NCBI RefSeq assembly: GCF_000454065.1
Contig: NZ_KE695650.1
Coordinates: 310,001 to 374,000, forward strand
Reading direction: 5' to 3'
DNA length: 64,000 bases
Source: Brevibacillus thermoruber 423
GTDB taxonomy: Bacteria; Bacillota; Bacilli; Brevibacillales; Brevibacillaceae
The position numbers and the translations under genes are program-made. The notes under the pieces are model-generated. The model was not told the origin of the DNA and searched no databases. It worked only from the letters and a program-made list of their open reading frames with translations. How positions within the stretch are numbered: the first letter of the stretch is position 1; each line of letters begins with the position of its first letter. Shown piece by piece: positions 16,742-25,591 of this stretch.

Positions 16742-18796
16742 GTGGACATGAATCAATACCTGGACATGTTTATCGAAGAGTCAAAGGAACACCTGCAGGC
16801 GATCAACGCCAATCTGCTCCTCTTGGAGAACGATCCGGAAAACATCCAGATCGTGAACGAAATCTTCCGTTCCGCCCATACCCTGAAAGGGATGTCGGCC
16901 ACCATGGGGTTTGAGGACATGGCAAGCCTCACGCACGAGACGGAAAACGTGCTGGACATGATCCGCAACCACAAGCTGACGATTACCGGCGACATCATGG
17001 ACGTCATCTTTCAGAGCGTCGATTTGATCGAGGGCATGGTGATGAACATCGTGGAAGGCGGCGACGGTTCCGCCGATGTTTCCGCCCTGGTGAAAAAGCT
17101 GCGCGCCATCGTGGCGGGCGATTTTTCCGCCGTGGAGACCGCTGCGGCAGCCGAGGCAGCCGCGGAAGCACCCGCCGGGAAGGAAGCCGCCGGATCGGAG
17201 CGGCAGCACAACCTGGACGAGTTTGCCCTGACCGTTCTGAAACAGTCCAAGGAAGCGGGCCACAATCTGTTCTGGATCAAGGTGACGCTTGACGAAGGAT
17301 GCGTGCTGAAGGCGGCCCGCGCCTACATGGTGTTTGATCAGCTGGAGTCGATGGGCGACGTGATCAAGTCGACACCGGCGGTGGAAGAGATCGAGAACGA
17401 ACGGTTTGACCGATCGTTTGAACTGGTGTACGTCACGATGCAGCCGGCCGACAAGATCCGCCAGACCATCGCCAACATTTCGGAAATCAGGGAAGTGGAG
17501 CTGGAGCCGCTGCAGTTGAAGGAACCGGCCGCCAAGGCAGAGCAGGAAGTGAAGCAGGCGAAAGAACAGGCGGCGGCCAGCGCAGCGCCGGCAGTCGAGA
17601 AAAAGCCGGAGGCACCGGCAGGCGGATTGAAAAAGGTGTCCACCGCGGGCAAGACGATCCGCGTGGATATCGAGCGGCTGGATGTGCTGATGAACCTGTT
17701 CAGCGAACTGGTGATTGACAGGGGACGGCTGGAGCAGTTGGCGCGCGAGATCGGCAAGAGCGAGCTGCAGGAGACCGTCGAACACATGAGCCGGATCAGC
17801 GGCGACCTGCAGAACATCATTCTGACCATGCGCATGGTGCCGGTCGAGCAGGTGTTCAACCGCTTCCCGCGGATGATCCGCGATTTGGCAAAAGACTTGA
17901 ACAAAAAAGTAAATTTGGAGATTTTTGGTGCCGAGACCGAACTGGACCGCACCGTTATCGACGAAATTGGAGACCCGCTGGTGCACCTCCTGCGCAACTC
18001 GCTGGACCACGGCATCGAATCTCCGGCGGAACGGAAAAAGGCGGGCAAGCCGGAAGAGGGAACCATCTTCCTTCGGGCGTACCACAGCGGCAACCACGTC
18101 TTTATTGAGGTGAAGGACGACGGGGCCGGCATCAACAAGGAGAAGGTCCTGAAAAAAGCGATCGAACGGGGAATCGTCAATCCGGCCAATGCCGACAGCA
18201 TGACGGACAAGCAGATTTACGAGCTGCTGTTCGCATCCGGCCTGAGCACGGCAGAGGTCATCTCCGATATCTCCGGCCGGGGGGTCGGCCTGGATGTGGT
18301 GAAGTCCAAAATCGAGTCCCTGGGCGGCAGCGTCAGCGTCGACTCCGTCCGCGGCCAGGGTACCACGTTCCTCATCCAGCTTCCGCTCACCCTGTCCATC
18401 ATCTCGGCGATGCTGGTGCAGGTGCAGAACGAGAAGTACGCCGTGCCGCTCAGCTCGATCATCGAGACAGCCGTTTTCCGCAAAGATCAGATCATGATGG
18501 CGCACCGGCAGCAGGTGATCGACTTCCGCGGCAGGGTGGTTCCCCTCGTCTCGCTGCAGGACATCTTCCAGGTGCCTGACGCCGGAGTGGGCAGTGACGA
18601 CGAAGTGGCCGTCGTGATCGTCCGCAAGGGAGAGAAAATGGCCGGCCTGGTGGTCGATTCCTTCATCGGCCAGCAGGAAATCGTTCTGAAATCACTGGGC
18701 AAATACCTGGTGAACGTCTTTGCCATCTCCGGCGCGACGATTCTTGGCGACGGACAGGTCGCACTGATTATCGATTGCAACGCACTGATCAAGTAA
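16742..18796 (+). CDS. cheA: Chemotaxis histidine kinase CheA
   Basis: 684 residues. P1 HPt domain (1-110) with His46 (FRSAHTLKGM), then P2 (about 165-265), P3 dimer helices, a P4 kinase domain and a CheW-like P5. P4 carries an N-box LLRNSLDHGIE, then VKDDGAGI and GRGVGLDVVKS. It autophosphorylates in response to receptor signals and feeds CheY and CheB. The GTG at 16742 is chosen because GGGAGGTGG at 16726-16734 lies eight bases upstream; ATG at 16748 is an alternative. Confidence 0.96.
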   Translation: MDMNQYLDMFIEESKEHLQAINANLLLLENDPENIQIVNEIFRSAHTLKGMSATMGFEDMASLTHETENVLDMIRNHKLTITGDIMDVIFQSVDLIEGMVMNIVEGGDGSADVSALVKKLRAIVAGDFSAVETAAAAEAAAEAPAGKEAAGSERQHNLDEFALTVLKQSKEAGHNLFWIKVTLDEGCVLKAARAYMVFDQLESMGDVIKSTPAVEEIENERFDRSFELVYVTMQPADKIRQTIANISEIREVELEPLQLKEPAAKAEQEVKQAKEQAAASAAPAVEKKPEAPAGGLKKVSTAGKTIRVDIERLDVLMNLFSELVIDRGRLEQLAREIGKSELQETVEHMSRISGDLQNIILTMRMVPVEQVFNRFPRMIRDLAKDLNKKVNLEIFGAETELDRTVIDEIGDPLVHLLRNSLDHGIESPAERKKAGKPEEGTIFLRAYHSGNHVFIEVKDDGAGINKEKVLKKAIERGIVNPANADSMTDKQIYELLFASGLSTAEVISDISGRGVGLDVVKSKIESLGGSVSVDSVRGQGTTFLIQLPLTLSIISAMLVQVQNEKYAVPLSSIIETAVFRKDQIMMAHRQQVIDFRGRVVPLVSLQDIFQVPDAGVGSDDEVAVVIVRKGEKMAGLVVDSFIGQQEIVLKSLGKYLVNVFAISGATILGDGQVALIIDCNALIK

Positions 18797-18811
18797 AGGG
18801 AGGCGCAGCCC

Positions 18812-19288
18812 ATGCTGGAGCAAAAAGAAATTACAGGCGAAGTGAAAGTCATTGTTTTTCGGTTGAAAGACGAAGAGTACGGCGTGGAAGTGAACCAGGT
18901 CAAGTCGATTGAGAAGCTGGAGCATATCACGCGCGTTCCGCGCACGCCCAAGTTTGTCAAAGGGGTCATCAACCTGCGCGGCGTGGTCACGCCGATCATT
19001 GACCTGCGAAGCCGTTTCGGCCTGGAAGAGACGGCCTACGGCGAATCGACCCGGATCATCATCGTGGGGGTCGGCGAGCTGGAAGTGGGGCTGATCGTCG
19101 ACGCGGCCAACGACGTCATCGATATTCCGGTCGACGCCATCGAGCCGCCGCCGGAAGTGGTCGGCGGAGTGGAAGCGGCATACCTGCGGGGTGTGGCCAA
19201 GCTGGAGAAACGCCTCCTGATCCTGCTCAACCTCGACAAGGTGCTGAGCACCGAAGAAATCAAACAATTGGACGCGCTTGAGGGATAA
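18812..19288 (+). CDS. cheW: Chemotaxis coupling protein CheW
   Basis: 158 residues, a single CheW SH3-like domain. It contains VFRLKDEEYGVEVNQVKSIE and the receptor-binding loop GVINLRGVVTPIIDLR. It bridges receptors and CheA. The AAAGGGAGG ribosome site is close to the cheA stop. cheC follows after five bases. Confidence 0.96.
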   Translation: MLEQKEITGEVKVIVFRLKDEEYGVEVNQVKSIEKLEHITRVPRTPKFVKGVINLRGVVTPIIDLRSRFGLEETAYGESTRIIIVGVGELEVGLIVDAANDVIDIPVDAIEPPPEVVGGVEAAYLRGVAKLEKRLLILLNLDKVLSTEEIKQLDALEG

Positions 19289-19293
19289 GTGCG

Positions 19294-19920
19294 ATGGAGT
19301 ACTTTGCCAAGTTTGGAGACTTCCAGTTCGACGTGCTGCGCGAGGTGGGCAACATCGGCGCAGGCCATGCGGCTACGGCACTCTCCAAGCTCATTCAAAA
19401 AGAAATTGACATGAATGTGCCGAAGGTCAGCGTGATCCCGTTTGACCAGGTGGCCGATTGCGTCGGCGGTTCCGAGGCGATCGTCGTGACCGTGTTTCTT
19501 CGCGTGGAAGGCGATTGCCCCGGCAACATGTTCTTCATCCTGGACATGGAGTCCGCCCGCAGCCTGCTGCGGCAGATGACGGGGGCGGACAAAGACGTGC
19601 ACGAATGGACCGATTTCGAGTATTCCGCCCTGCACGAAATCGGCAACATCCTGACCGGGTCTTACCTGTCGTCGCTGGCGGATTTCACCAATCTGAACAT
19701 GCAGCCTTCCGTGCCGGCGCTGGCCATCGACATGGCCGGAGCGATCCTCAGCCACGGGCTGATCGAACTCGGGCATTCGGGAGACGTCGCCCTGACGATT
19801 GACACCGCCTTCTTTGAAGGAAACGATCAGGTGCAAGGCCACTTTTTCCTGATCCCGGACCCGGATTCGTTGAAAACACTATTTGGTTCATTAGGAGTTC
19901 CGTTCGATGGAGATCATTAA
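19294..19920 (+). CDS. cheC: CheY-P phosphatase CheC
   Basis: 208 residues, a two-site CheC phosphatase. The E-x2-N motifs are in DVLREVGNIGAGHAATALS and SALHEIGNILTG. CheC removes phosphate from CheY and, when bound to CheY-P, controls the availability of CheD. It overlaps cheD by 14 bases, consistent with the two acting as a complex. FliY in the same operon has a related domain. Confidence 0.95.
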   Translation: MEYFAKFGDFQFDVLREVGNIGAGHAATALSKLIQKEIDMNVPKVSVIPFDQVADCVGGSEAIVVTVFLRVEGDCPGNMFFILDMESARSLLRQMTGADKDVHEWTDFEYSALHEIGNILTGSYLSSLADFTNLNMQPSVPALAIDMAGAILSHGLIELGHSGDVALTIDTAFFEGNDQVQGHFFLIPDPDSLKTLFGSLGVPFDGDH

Positions 19921-20392
19921 AATCGGCATGGCAGACCTGGGCGTGGCAAAACCTCCGGACCGGCTGCGCACGACCGGATTGGGGTCGTGCGTCGGAGTCG
20001 TCTTGTATGACGTCGTGCACAAGGTGGGCGGGATGGCCCATGTGATGCTGCCCGAATCGTCCCTGGGAAAAGGTGGGCCGCTCACGGTGGGGAAATACGC
20101 GGACACCGCGATTCCCCAATTGATTCAGGAGATGGAACGGGCAGGCGCGTCGGTCCGCCACATGGTGGCCAAGCTGGCGGGCGGCGCGCAGATGTTCGCG
20201 TCTTTGGGCAACAGCGATACGATGCGGATTGGCCCGCGCAACGTGGAGGCCTGCAAGCAGGCGCTCCAATCCGCGCAGATCAGGATTGTGGCTGAGGATA
20301 CCGGCGGCAATTGCGGAAGGACGATCGAATTCGACACGTCTACGGGCATTCTCCAGATCCGGACCGTAAATCATGGTGTGAAGGAAGTATAG
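19907..20392 (+). CDS. cheD: Chemoreceptor glutamine deamidase CheD
   Basis: 161 residues. The catalytic Cys and His are visible in TTGLGSCVGVVLYD and GGMAHVMLPE, followed by a conserved GGAQMF (KLAGGAQMFAS). It deamidates receptor glutamines and binds CheC. The ATG lies inside cheC and has AGGAG upstream. Confidence 0.95.
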   Translation: MEIIKIGMADLGVAKPPDRLRTTGLGSCVGVVLYDVVHKVGGMAHVMLPESSLGKGGPLTVGKYADTAIPQLIQEMERAGASVRHMVAKLAGGAQMFASLGNSDTMRIGPRNVEACKQALQSAQIRIVAEDTGGNCGRTIEFDTSTGILQIRTVNHGVKEV

Positions 20393-20394
20393 GT

Positions 20395-20760
20395 ATGTGG
20401 GGAACCATTTGGCTGAACACAGGGATCGGCTTTCTCGGCTTCGTCATGACGCTGGCCACGGCCTTGGCAGGAAACATCTGGCTTGTCTCTCTGGAGCGGG
20501 CCTTCACGGCTTTCATTCTCTTTTTTCTCGCGGCGTTTCCCCTGCGCTGGCTGCTGGCAAGGGTCATGGATACATCGGAGGCCGCCGCAGGCAAGGCAGC
20601 AGCGGACGGAACGGATGCCTCCCCGGAGAGCGGGGAGCAGCAGACCGCTCCGGACGATGAACCGTTTATGCCGCTGAACACAAACCAAATCGACCGAATT
20701 GCTCCGGTTCAAGATCCCTCTGTCGTTGCGGATGTTGTCAGGCGGTTAACTGATGAGTAA
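20395..20760 (+). CDS. Small membrane protein between cheD and sigD
   Basis: 121 residues. An N-terminal membrane hairpin covers two segments (about 8-28 and 34-55, WLNTGIGFLGFVMTLATALA and AFTAFILFFLAAFPLRWLLA). A polar, disordered tail rich in Ala, Glu and Pro follows. It ends IDRIAPVQDPSVVADVVRRL, which may be a short interaction helix. B. subtilis has no equivalent at this site. I do not recognise a named family; location suggests a role tied to flagella. The ATG at 20395 follows the cheD stop by two bases; a longer start at 20311 would sit inside cheD. Confidence 0.75.
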   Translation: MWGTIWLNTGIGFLGFVMTLATALAGNIWLVSLERAFTAFILFFLAAFPLRWLLARVMDTSEAAAGKAAADGTDASPESGEQQTAPDDEPFMPLNTNQIDRIAPVQDPSVVADVVRRLTDE

Positions 20761-20777
20761 AGGTTGGTGACTGATTC

Positions 20778-21566
20778 GTGGCACGGCTTACCAATCAGGA
20801 GAAGGCAAGACAGTTCGATAAATGGGTGATGTGGAAGCAGGAAGGCAGTCGCGAGGCGGAGGAAGACCTGGTGACCCAGTACCTCCCCCTCGTCGACAAG
20901 GTTGCCAGCCGCTTGGCTGGCAGCCTGCCGGCCAACGTGGACAAGGACGATCTGATCAGTTACGGCCGCTTTGGCCTGCTGGATGCGCTGGCCAAGTTTG
21001 ACCACACCCGCGGGCTGCAGTTCGAGACCTACGCGATGTGGCGCATTCGCGGCGCGATGATTGACGGACTGCGGGAGAACGACTGGATCCCGCGGACGAT
21101 TCGCGACAAGGCCAAGAAGATCGAAGAGGCCTACTCCTACCTGGAACAAGAGAAGCTCCGCACGCCCACCGAAGGGGAAGTGTCCCAGTATCTGGGCATC
21201 TCCGAGAAGGAACTGCGGCAGGTTCACTACGAGACCTCCCTGGCATCGATGATCTCCATTGATGAAGCGGTCGGCGAAGAAGACGAACAAAAGACCGCGC
21301 GCCATTCCTACATCGTCGATGAAGTGACGCCCAGTCCGGAATACGTGGCGGAAACGGCCGGCTTGAAGGAAGTGCTGGTCAGCGTCATCGACAAGCTGCC
21401 GGAAAAAGAACGGCTGGTCGTCTCGCTGTTCTACTTCGAAGAACTGTCCTTGTCGGAAATTGCCGAGGTGATGAATCTCTCTCCGTCCCGCATCTCGCAG
21501 CTTCATTCCAAAGCGATTTTCCGCATGCGCTCCGCTCTGTCGCGCTGGAAATCGCAGTTGATGTAG
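20778..21566 (+). CDS. sigD: RNA polymerase sigma-28 factor SigD (FliA)
   Basis: 262 residues with sigma regions 2, 3 and 4. Region 2 includes DLISYGRFGLLDALAKFDHT and TYAMWRIRGAMIDGLR. Region 4 helix-turn-helix is LSLSEIAEVMNLSPSRISQL. It transcribes late flagellar and motility genes such as hag and is held by FlgM. The start is GTG. Placing sigD at the end of the fla/che operon makes its level depend on completing a long transcript, as known in B. subtilis. Confidence 0.97.
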   Translation: MARLTNQEKARQFDKWVMWKQEGSREAEEDLVTQYLPLVDKVASRLAGSLPANVDKDDLISYGRFGLLDALAKFDHTRGLQFETYAMWRIRGAMIDGLRENDWIPRTIRDKAKKIEEAYSYLEQEKLRTPTEGEVSQYLGISEKELRQVHYETSLASMISIDEAVGEEDEQKTARHSYIVDEVTPSPEYVAETAGLKEVLVSVIDKLPEKERLVVSLFYFEELSLSEIAEVMNLSPSRISQLHSKAIFRMRSALSRWKSQLM

Positions 21567-21628
21567 GAGCGGACGGGAGCGGTGATTGCAGAACGAGAGC
21601 AATCCATGGTTTTGAGGGGGGCAGAAAG

Positions 21629-23047
21629 ATGGAAGAGACAGGGAACATCAGGCTGGAAGTGAACATCTCTCCGGACAAGCTGGAAGCGAGGGTCACGCTG
21701 ATCGTCCCCGACGAGGGGCGGGGTGGCCCTATCCTCATTACAGAACAAGACGTGCGTGATGCCCTGCGCGCGAAAAACGTGACGCACGGCATTTTGGACA
21801 GCGTCATCAGCGAACTGGTCGGCAACCCGGCCAAATTCGCCAACGTTCCGGTCACCGTCGCCTGCGGCACACCCCCGGTTCCCGGGATCGACGGAAAAAT
21901 CGAGTATCCGTTTCTGACGCTCCTGCATGACGACAAACGTCCCAAAGAGCTGGAGGACGGGCGGGTGGATTATTACAGCATCACCAATATTCCCAACGTG
22001 GCCAAAGGGCAGCTTTTGGCCGCCAAGACGCCGCCAACACCGGGGACGCCGGGAACGGCCGTGACAGGCGAGCCCATCGCTCCGAAGGCTGGCAGGGAAG
22101 TCATGATCAAGCCGGGAAAAAACGTCGTGATGAATCAGGAACGCACGCTGCTTTACGCCGCCATTGACGGCCAGGTGTCGTTTACGGAAAACGACAAGGT
22201 GAACGTCTTCCCCGTGTTTGAAGTGAACGGAGACGTGGATTTTCGCGTCGGCAACATCGACTTTGTGGGAACGGTGGTCATTCGCGGGAACGTCCCGACC
22301 GGGTTCAGGATCAAGGCGTCCGGCGACATCCGCGTGCTCGGCAGCGTGGAGGGAGCCGAGCTGGAGGCAGGGGGCTCGATCGAAATCCGAAGCGGCATCG
22401 TCGCCCAGGACAAGGGACATGTGGTGGCCGGCTGCAATGTAAAGACATCCTATATCCAAAACGCCAACGTCACCGCCGGCAATCAGGTGCTGGTGTCGCA
22501 GAGCATCATGTTTTCCCAGGTCCGGGCCGGGAAGCAGATCATCTGCAACGGCGCCAAGGGGTTCATCATCGGCGGCGTGCTGCAGGCCGGTGAAAAGATC
22601 GCGGCCCGCGTCATCGGCAATGCGAGCGCGACCCCGACCGTGCTGGAAGTGGGCGTCAAGCCGGAACTCAGGCAGGAATTGTCGACGATCACCAAAGAAC
22701 TGCAAAACGTGTACGAAAATTTACGCAAAACGGATCAGGGGCTGGGCGTGCTCAGCCAACTGCTGCAGGTCGCCGGCGAACTGCCTCCGGAGAAACGAAC
22801 GATGCAGATCAAGCTGACCAATACGCGTCTCGTGCTGGAGAAAGAGGTAAAGAAACTGGAGGCGCGAAAAAAAGAGATCGAACAGGAATTGGAAGGGGAT
22901 GTGCCGGCTGCCGTGGAAGTGTACAACCTGATGTACCCCGGCATCAAGCTGGTGTTTGGCAAGCTGGTGCGCTTCATCAAACAGGAGTTCTCCCGCACCC
23001 GGTTTATCGTGCTGGAGGGGGAAATCACCACCTCCACCCTCATCTGA
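21629..23047 (+). CDS. DUF342/FapA family polymer-forming protein
   Basis: 472 residues. The N-terminal region contains GTPPVPGIDGKIEYPF and TPPTPGTPGTAVTGE. A right-handed beta-helix follows (about 180-330, repeats such as GDIRVLGSVEGAELEAGGSI). A C-terminal coiled coil (about 350-430) is rich in Glu and Lys. The family is widespread in Firmicutes and is often found near flagellar or envelope genes. It is thought to form a scaffold, but no reaction is known. It follows sigD by 62 bases. The function in this operon is unknown. Confidence 0.8.
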   Translation: MEETGNIRLEVNISPDKLEARVTLIVPDEGRGGPILITEQDVRDALRAKNVTHGILDSVISELVGNPAKFANVPVTVACGTPPVPGIDGKIEYPFLTLLHDDKRPKELEDGRVDYYSITNIPNVAKGQLLAAKTPPTPGTPGTAVTGEPIAPKAGREVMIKPGKNVVMNQERTLLYAAIDGQVSFTENDKVNVFPVFEVNGDVDFRVGNIDFVGTVVIRGNVPTGFRIKASGDIRVLGSVEGAELEAGGSIEIRSGIVAQDKGHVVAGCNVKTSYIQNANVTAGNQVLVSQSIMFSQVRAGKQIICNGAKGFIIGGVLQAGEKIAARVIGNASATPTVLEVGVKPELRQELSTITKELQNVYENLRKTDQGLGVLSQLLQVAGELPPEKRTMQIKLTNTRLVLEKEVKKLEARKKEIEQELEGDVPAAVEVYNLMYPGIKLVFGKLVRFIKQEFSRTRFIVLEGEITTSTLI

Positions 23048-23087
23048 CGCGGCCTGGTGGGAAACGGGATGAAGGAGTTGAGGCCGG

Positions 23088-23426
23088 ATGAGTTTGAAAG
23101 CGGTTGAATGGCAGGTGTCCCTGCCGCGGAGCCCGGAGATCGGCCGCATCCAGGAACATGATCAGCAGCGGGCCGTGCACGAGCAGCAGTTGCAGACGGA
23201 CGACCGCAAACTGGCGGATCTCCAGATGCGCCAGCGCCCCACAGACGTCAACGAGACGGCGAAAAACATGATTCGGGAACGGGAACATCCGCAAAAGCGA
23301 AAAAAACAAACCGCTTCCGGCGCGGAACAGGACGAAGCGAAGGACGGGTCGGCTGAAGGCAGGACGTCCGCCGGCGTGTCCATGCGCGATCCGCTGCGCG
23401 GGCGGTTTATCGACATCTCTTTGTAA
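23088..23426 (+). CDS. Small hydrophilic flagellar-operon protein, function unknown
   Basis: 112 residues, highly charged and probably disordered. It begins LKAVEWQVSLPRSPEIGRIQ and ends RDPLRGRFIDISL. The ending GxxIDISL and opening resemble short proteins encoded after sigD/DUF342 in other Bacillales. No catalytic motif, membrane segment or signal peptide is visible. AAGGAG upstream supports the ATG at 23088. Confidence 0.6.
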   Translation: MSLKAVEWQVSLPRSPEIGRIQEHDQQRAVHEQQLQTDDRKLADLQMRQRPTDVNETAKNMIREREHPQKRKKQTASGAEQDEAKDGSAEGRTSAGVSMRDPLRGRFIDISL

Positions 23427-23452
23427 ACATCCGAGACAAGATGGGAGCATAG

Positions 23453-23971
23453 GTGACTTCAATGGATCTTCCTTATTATATTCTGATCGGAGCGGGAGCG
23501 CTGATCATGACGGCGGCGCTTCTGTTCAAACGGGAACGGACGGCCGGTTCGGATGAAACCACGCCGCAAGGGCCATGGGACAAGGCGGACATGGAAAAAA
23601 GCCTGCAGCGGTTTCTCAACCAGATCAAACACGAACAGAAGGCGGCGGAAGTCAGATGGACGCAAGCCAATGCGGCGCTTGCGGAAGAGGTGGCGGAACT
23701 GAAGCAGCGCCTGGCCCGTGTGGAAAGCGAATGGGCCGCATGGCGAGCCGCAGGACAAGCGGCGGTCTCAGGGGCTCCGCGCGCGAGCGAAGAGGAATTG
23801 GCCGACGCGTTCGCCCTCCGGGAGCGCTATCGGCGCGTCTTTGAACTGCGGCAGGAGGGATTGTCCCCCGATGAAATCGCCAAAAGGCTGGGAGCCGGGC
23901 AGGGCGAGATCGAATTGATCCTCTCGCTGGCCGGTTCCGGAGAGAGAGGGAAGGCCGATGGGCAAGCGTGA
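23453..23971 (+). CDS. Membrane-anchored coiled-coil protein (DUF6115-like)
   Basis: 172 residues. One N-terminal membrane segment (about 5-24, YYILIGAGALIMTAALLF) is followed by a cytoplasmic coiled coil (about 45-95). The C-terminal helix-turn-helix-like motif is FELRQEGLSPDEIAKRLGAG. The C-terminal motif recalls DUF6115 proteins found downstream of sigD in Bacillales. The GTG at 23453 is five bases after GGGAG; ATG at 23462 is possible. It overlaps the next gene by 14 bases. Function unknown. Confidence 0.65.
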   Translation: MTSMDLPYYILIGAGALIMTAALLFKRERTAGSDETTPQGPWDKADMEKSLQRFLNQIKHEQKAAEVRWTQANAALAEEVAELKQRLARVESEWAAWRAAGQAAVSGAPRASEEELADAFALRERYRRVFELRQEGLSPDEIAKRLGAGQGEIELILSLAGSGERGKADGQA

Positions 23972-24581
23972 ACTGTTGGTTGGATTCGGCGCCGGCCTGA
24001 TGGTGGCGGCGGCCGTTCTGGGCGCGGTGCATCAAGCCGCTCCGGCCTCTTCCGCCTCGCTGACCAAGGAACAGGTGAAACAGGCGGCCGAGGCTATGCA
24101 GATGGTGCTCCTGTCCAAAGCCGAGTACGACCGCCTGCGCCAGGAGCAGAACGTCTCGCTTCCGCCTGCTCCGACTCCGCCAAAGCAGCCGCAGGCACCC
24201 GCTGTCACGGCGCCGACGCAGCCCCAAACGCAGACGCCCCGACCGCCCGAGGGCAACCGCGCGCCGCAGCCTCCGTCCGCAGCCGTCCCTGCCGCTGCCG
24301 GCGAGCCGTCCAAACCGGACGGGAACACCCGCATTTCCGCCCCAACGGCACCGAAACCGCCGGCAGCGACCGTCACGGTTCAGGTTCCGTACAAGGCGAC
24401 CGCCGAAGGTGTCGCCCGCAAGCTGGTGGAAGCAGGGGTTCTCGACGCCGACAACACACTGGTGGAAACGCTGCGCGCGCAGAATAAACTGAACCGGATC
24501 CGGGTCGGGACCTATCAGATCCCGGCAGGAGCGAGCGAAGCGGAGATCGTCCGGATCATCACCACACCGCCTGCGAAGTAA
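23958..24581 (+). CDS. Secreted or anchored protein with an MltG-like (YceG) LysM-like domain only
   Basis: 207 residues. A signal-anchor (about 5-27, LLVGFGAGLMVAAAVLGAV) and short helix come first, then a Pro/Gln/Ala-rich linker (about 65-140). The C-terminal domain runs VQVPYKATAEGVARKLVEAG to KLNRIRVGTYQIPAG. That domain resembles the LysM-like subdomain preceding the catalytic part of the endolytic transglycosylase MltG. The catalytic half is absent, so lytic activity is unlikely. It probably binds peptidoglycan or a protein. Its stop lies in the loop of the operon terminator. Confidence 0.65.
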   Translation: MGKRELLVGFGAGLMVAAAVLGAVHQAAPASSASLTKEQVKQAAEAMQMVLLSKAEYDRLRQEQNVSLPPAPTPPKQPQAPAVTAPTQPQTQTPRPPEGNRAPQPPSAAVPAAAGEPSKPDGNTRISAPTAPKPPAATVTVQVPYKATAEGVARKLVEAGVLDADNTLVETLRAQNKLNRIRVGTYQIPAGASEAEIVRIITTPPAK

Positions 24582-24596
24582 GGCGGTGTTTTTTTT
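24564..24596 (+). terminator. Rho-independent terminator of the fla/che operon
   Basis: ACACCGCCT (24564-24572) pairs with AGGCGGTGT (24581-24589), with an eight-base loop and a run of eight T. The preceding gene's stop codon lies between the arms. It closes the flagellar operon before rpsB. Confidence 0.93.
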
Positions 24597-24710
24597 GGGC
24601 AGGCCGCTGTCCGCCATCCCGTTCGCGCACGGTCCGGGCCGGCATCCGGCGGGCGGATGACGCCTCGGACAGGGGAGGAACGATTTTGCAAAAAACAATG
24701 GAATCGTTTG

Positions 24711-24739
24711 TTGCATTTGAATGTGCCATGTGATATATT
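24711..24739 (+). promoter_or_regulatory. Sigma-A promoter of rpsB
   Basis: The -35 is TTGCAT (24711-24716), then a 17-base spacer and -10 TATATT (24734-24739) with an extended TG two bases before. It lies 130 bases before the rpsB ATG, leaving a leader of about 120 bases. Nothing else resembling a gene lies between 24597 and 24868. Confidence 0.8.
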
Positions 24740-24772
24740 CATTAACGGTGTTGAATTCGCACGTCCACCAAT

Positions 24773-24810
24773 TCCGACAACGGTGCTGCCCGTCGGCAGT
24801 CTTGTCCGGA
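24773..24810 (+). promoter_or_regulatory. Stem-loop in the rpsB leader, possible S2 autoregulatory site
   Basis: CTGCC (24786-24790) pairs with GGCAG (24795-24799) across a CGTC loop. Outer arms TCCGACAA (24773-24780) and TTGTCCGGA (24802-24810) pair with one bulge. The element lies between the promoter and rpsB. Feedback by S2 is an inference from position; no terminator or masked ribosome site accompanies it. Confidence 0.45.
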
Positions 24811-24868
24811 AGATGCGGTGAGGCGGAGGTAGGCATCACTAAAAACCAATCTGAAGGAGGTGTGAAAT

Positions 24869-25579
24869 ATGGCAGTTATTTCGATGAAACAGCTCCTCGA
24901 GGCTGGTGTTCACTTCGGTCACCAAACTCGTCGCTGGAACCCGAAAATGGCTCGCTATATCTTCACCGAACGCAATGGTATCTACATTATCGACCTGCAA
25001 AAAACCGTAAAAAAAGTAGAGGAAGCGTACAACTTCGTGCGTGAACTCGCTGCAAACGGCGGTAAAATGCTCTTCGTGGGCACGAAGAAGCAAGCGCAGG
25101 AATCCGTGAAAGAAGAAGCGGAACGCACTGGTCACTACTACATCAACCAACGTTGGCTGGGCGGCACGCTGACCAACTTCGCAACCATCAAAAAGCGTAC
25201 GGCTCGCCTGGCTGAGCTGAACCGCATGGAAGAAGACGGCACCTTCGACGTTCTGCCGAAGAAAGAAGTAATCGTGCTGCGCAAGGAAAAAGAGCGCCTG
25301 GAGAAATTCCTCGGCGGTATCGCGAACATGGAAGAACTGCCGGACGCCTTGTTCGTCATCGACCCGCGCAAAGAGCGCATCGCTGTAGCGGAAGCCCGCA
25401 AGCTGGGCATCCCGATCGTGGCGATTGTCGATACCAACTGCGATCCGGACGAGATCGACTACGTAATCCCGGGCAACGACGACGCGATCCGCGCCGTGAA
25501 ACTGCTCACCTCCAAAATGGCTGACGCCCTGCTGGAAGGCAGCCAAGGCGGAGAACAACAAACCACAACAACTGCGTAA
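24869..25579 (+). CDS. rpsB: 30S ribosomal protein S2
   Basis: 236 residues, full length. It begins [20 protein letters not shown], the S2 signature, and contains [19 protein letters not shown] and the conserved [14 protein letters not shown]2 joins late in 30S assembly and contacts S1 or the mRNA platform. The ribosome site GAAGGAGGTG is strong, and codon choice is biased to GAA, GGT and CGT as in highly expressed genes, unlike the flagellar genes upstream. It is followed by a terminator, then tsf. Confidence 0.98.
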   Translation: MAVISMKQLLEAGVHFGHQTRRWNPKMARYIFTERNGIYIIDLQKTVKKVEEAYNFVRELAANGGKMLFVGTKKQAQESVKEEAERTGHYYINQRWLGGTLTNFATIKKRTARLAELNRMEEDGTFDVLPKKEVIVLRKEKERLEKFLGGIANMEELPDALFVIDPRKERIAVAEARKLGIPIVAIVDTNCDPDEIDYVIPGNDDAIRAVKLLTSKMADALLEGSQGGEQQTTTTA

Positions 25580-25591
25580 GCAAGTGTTAAG

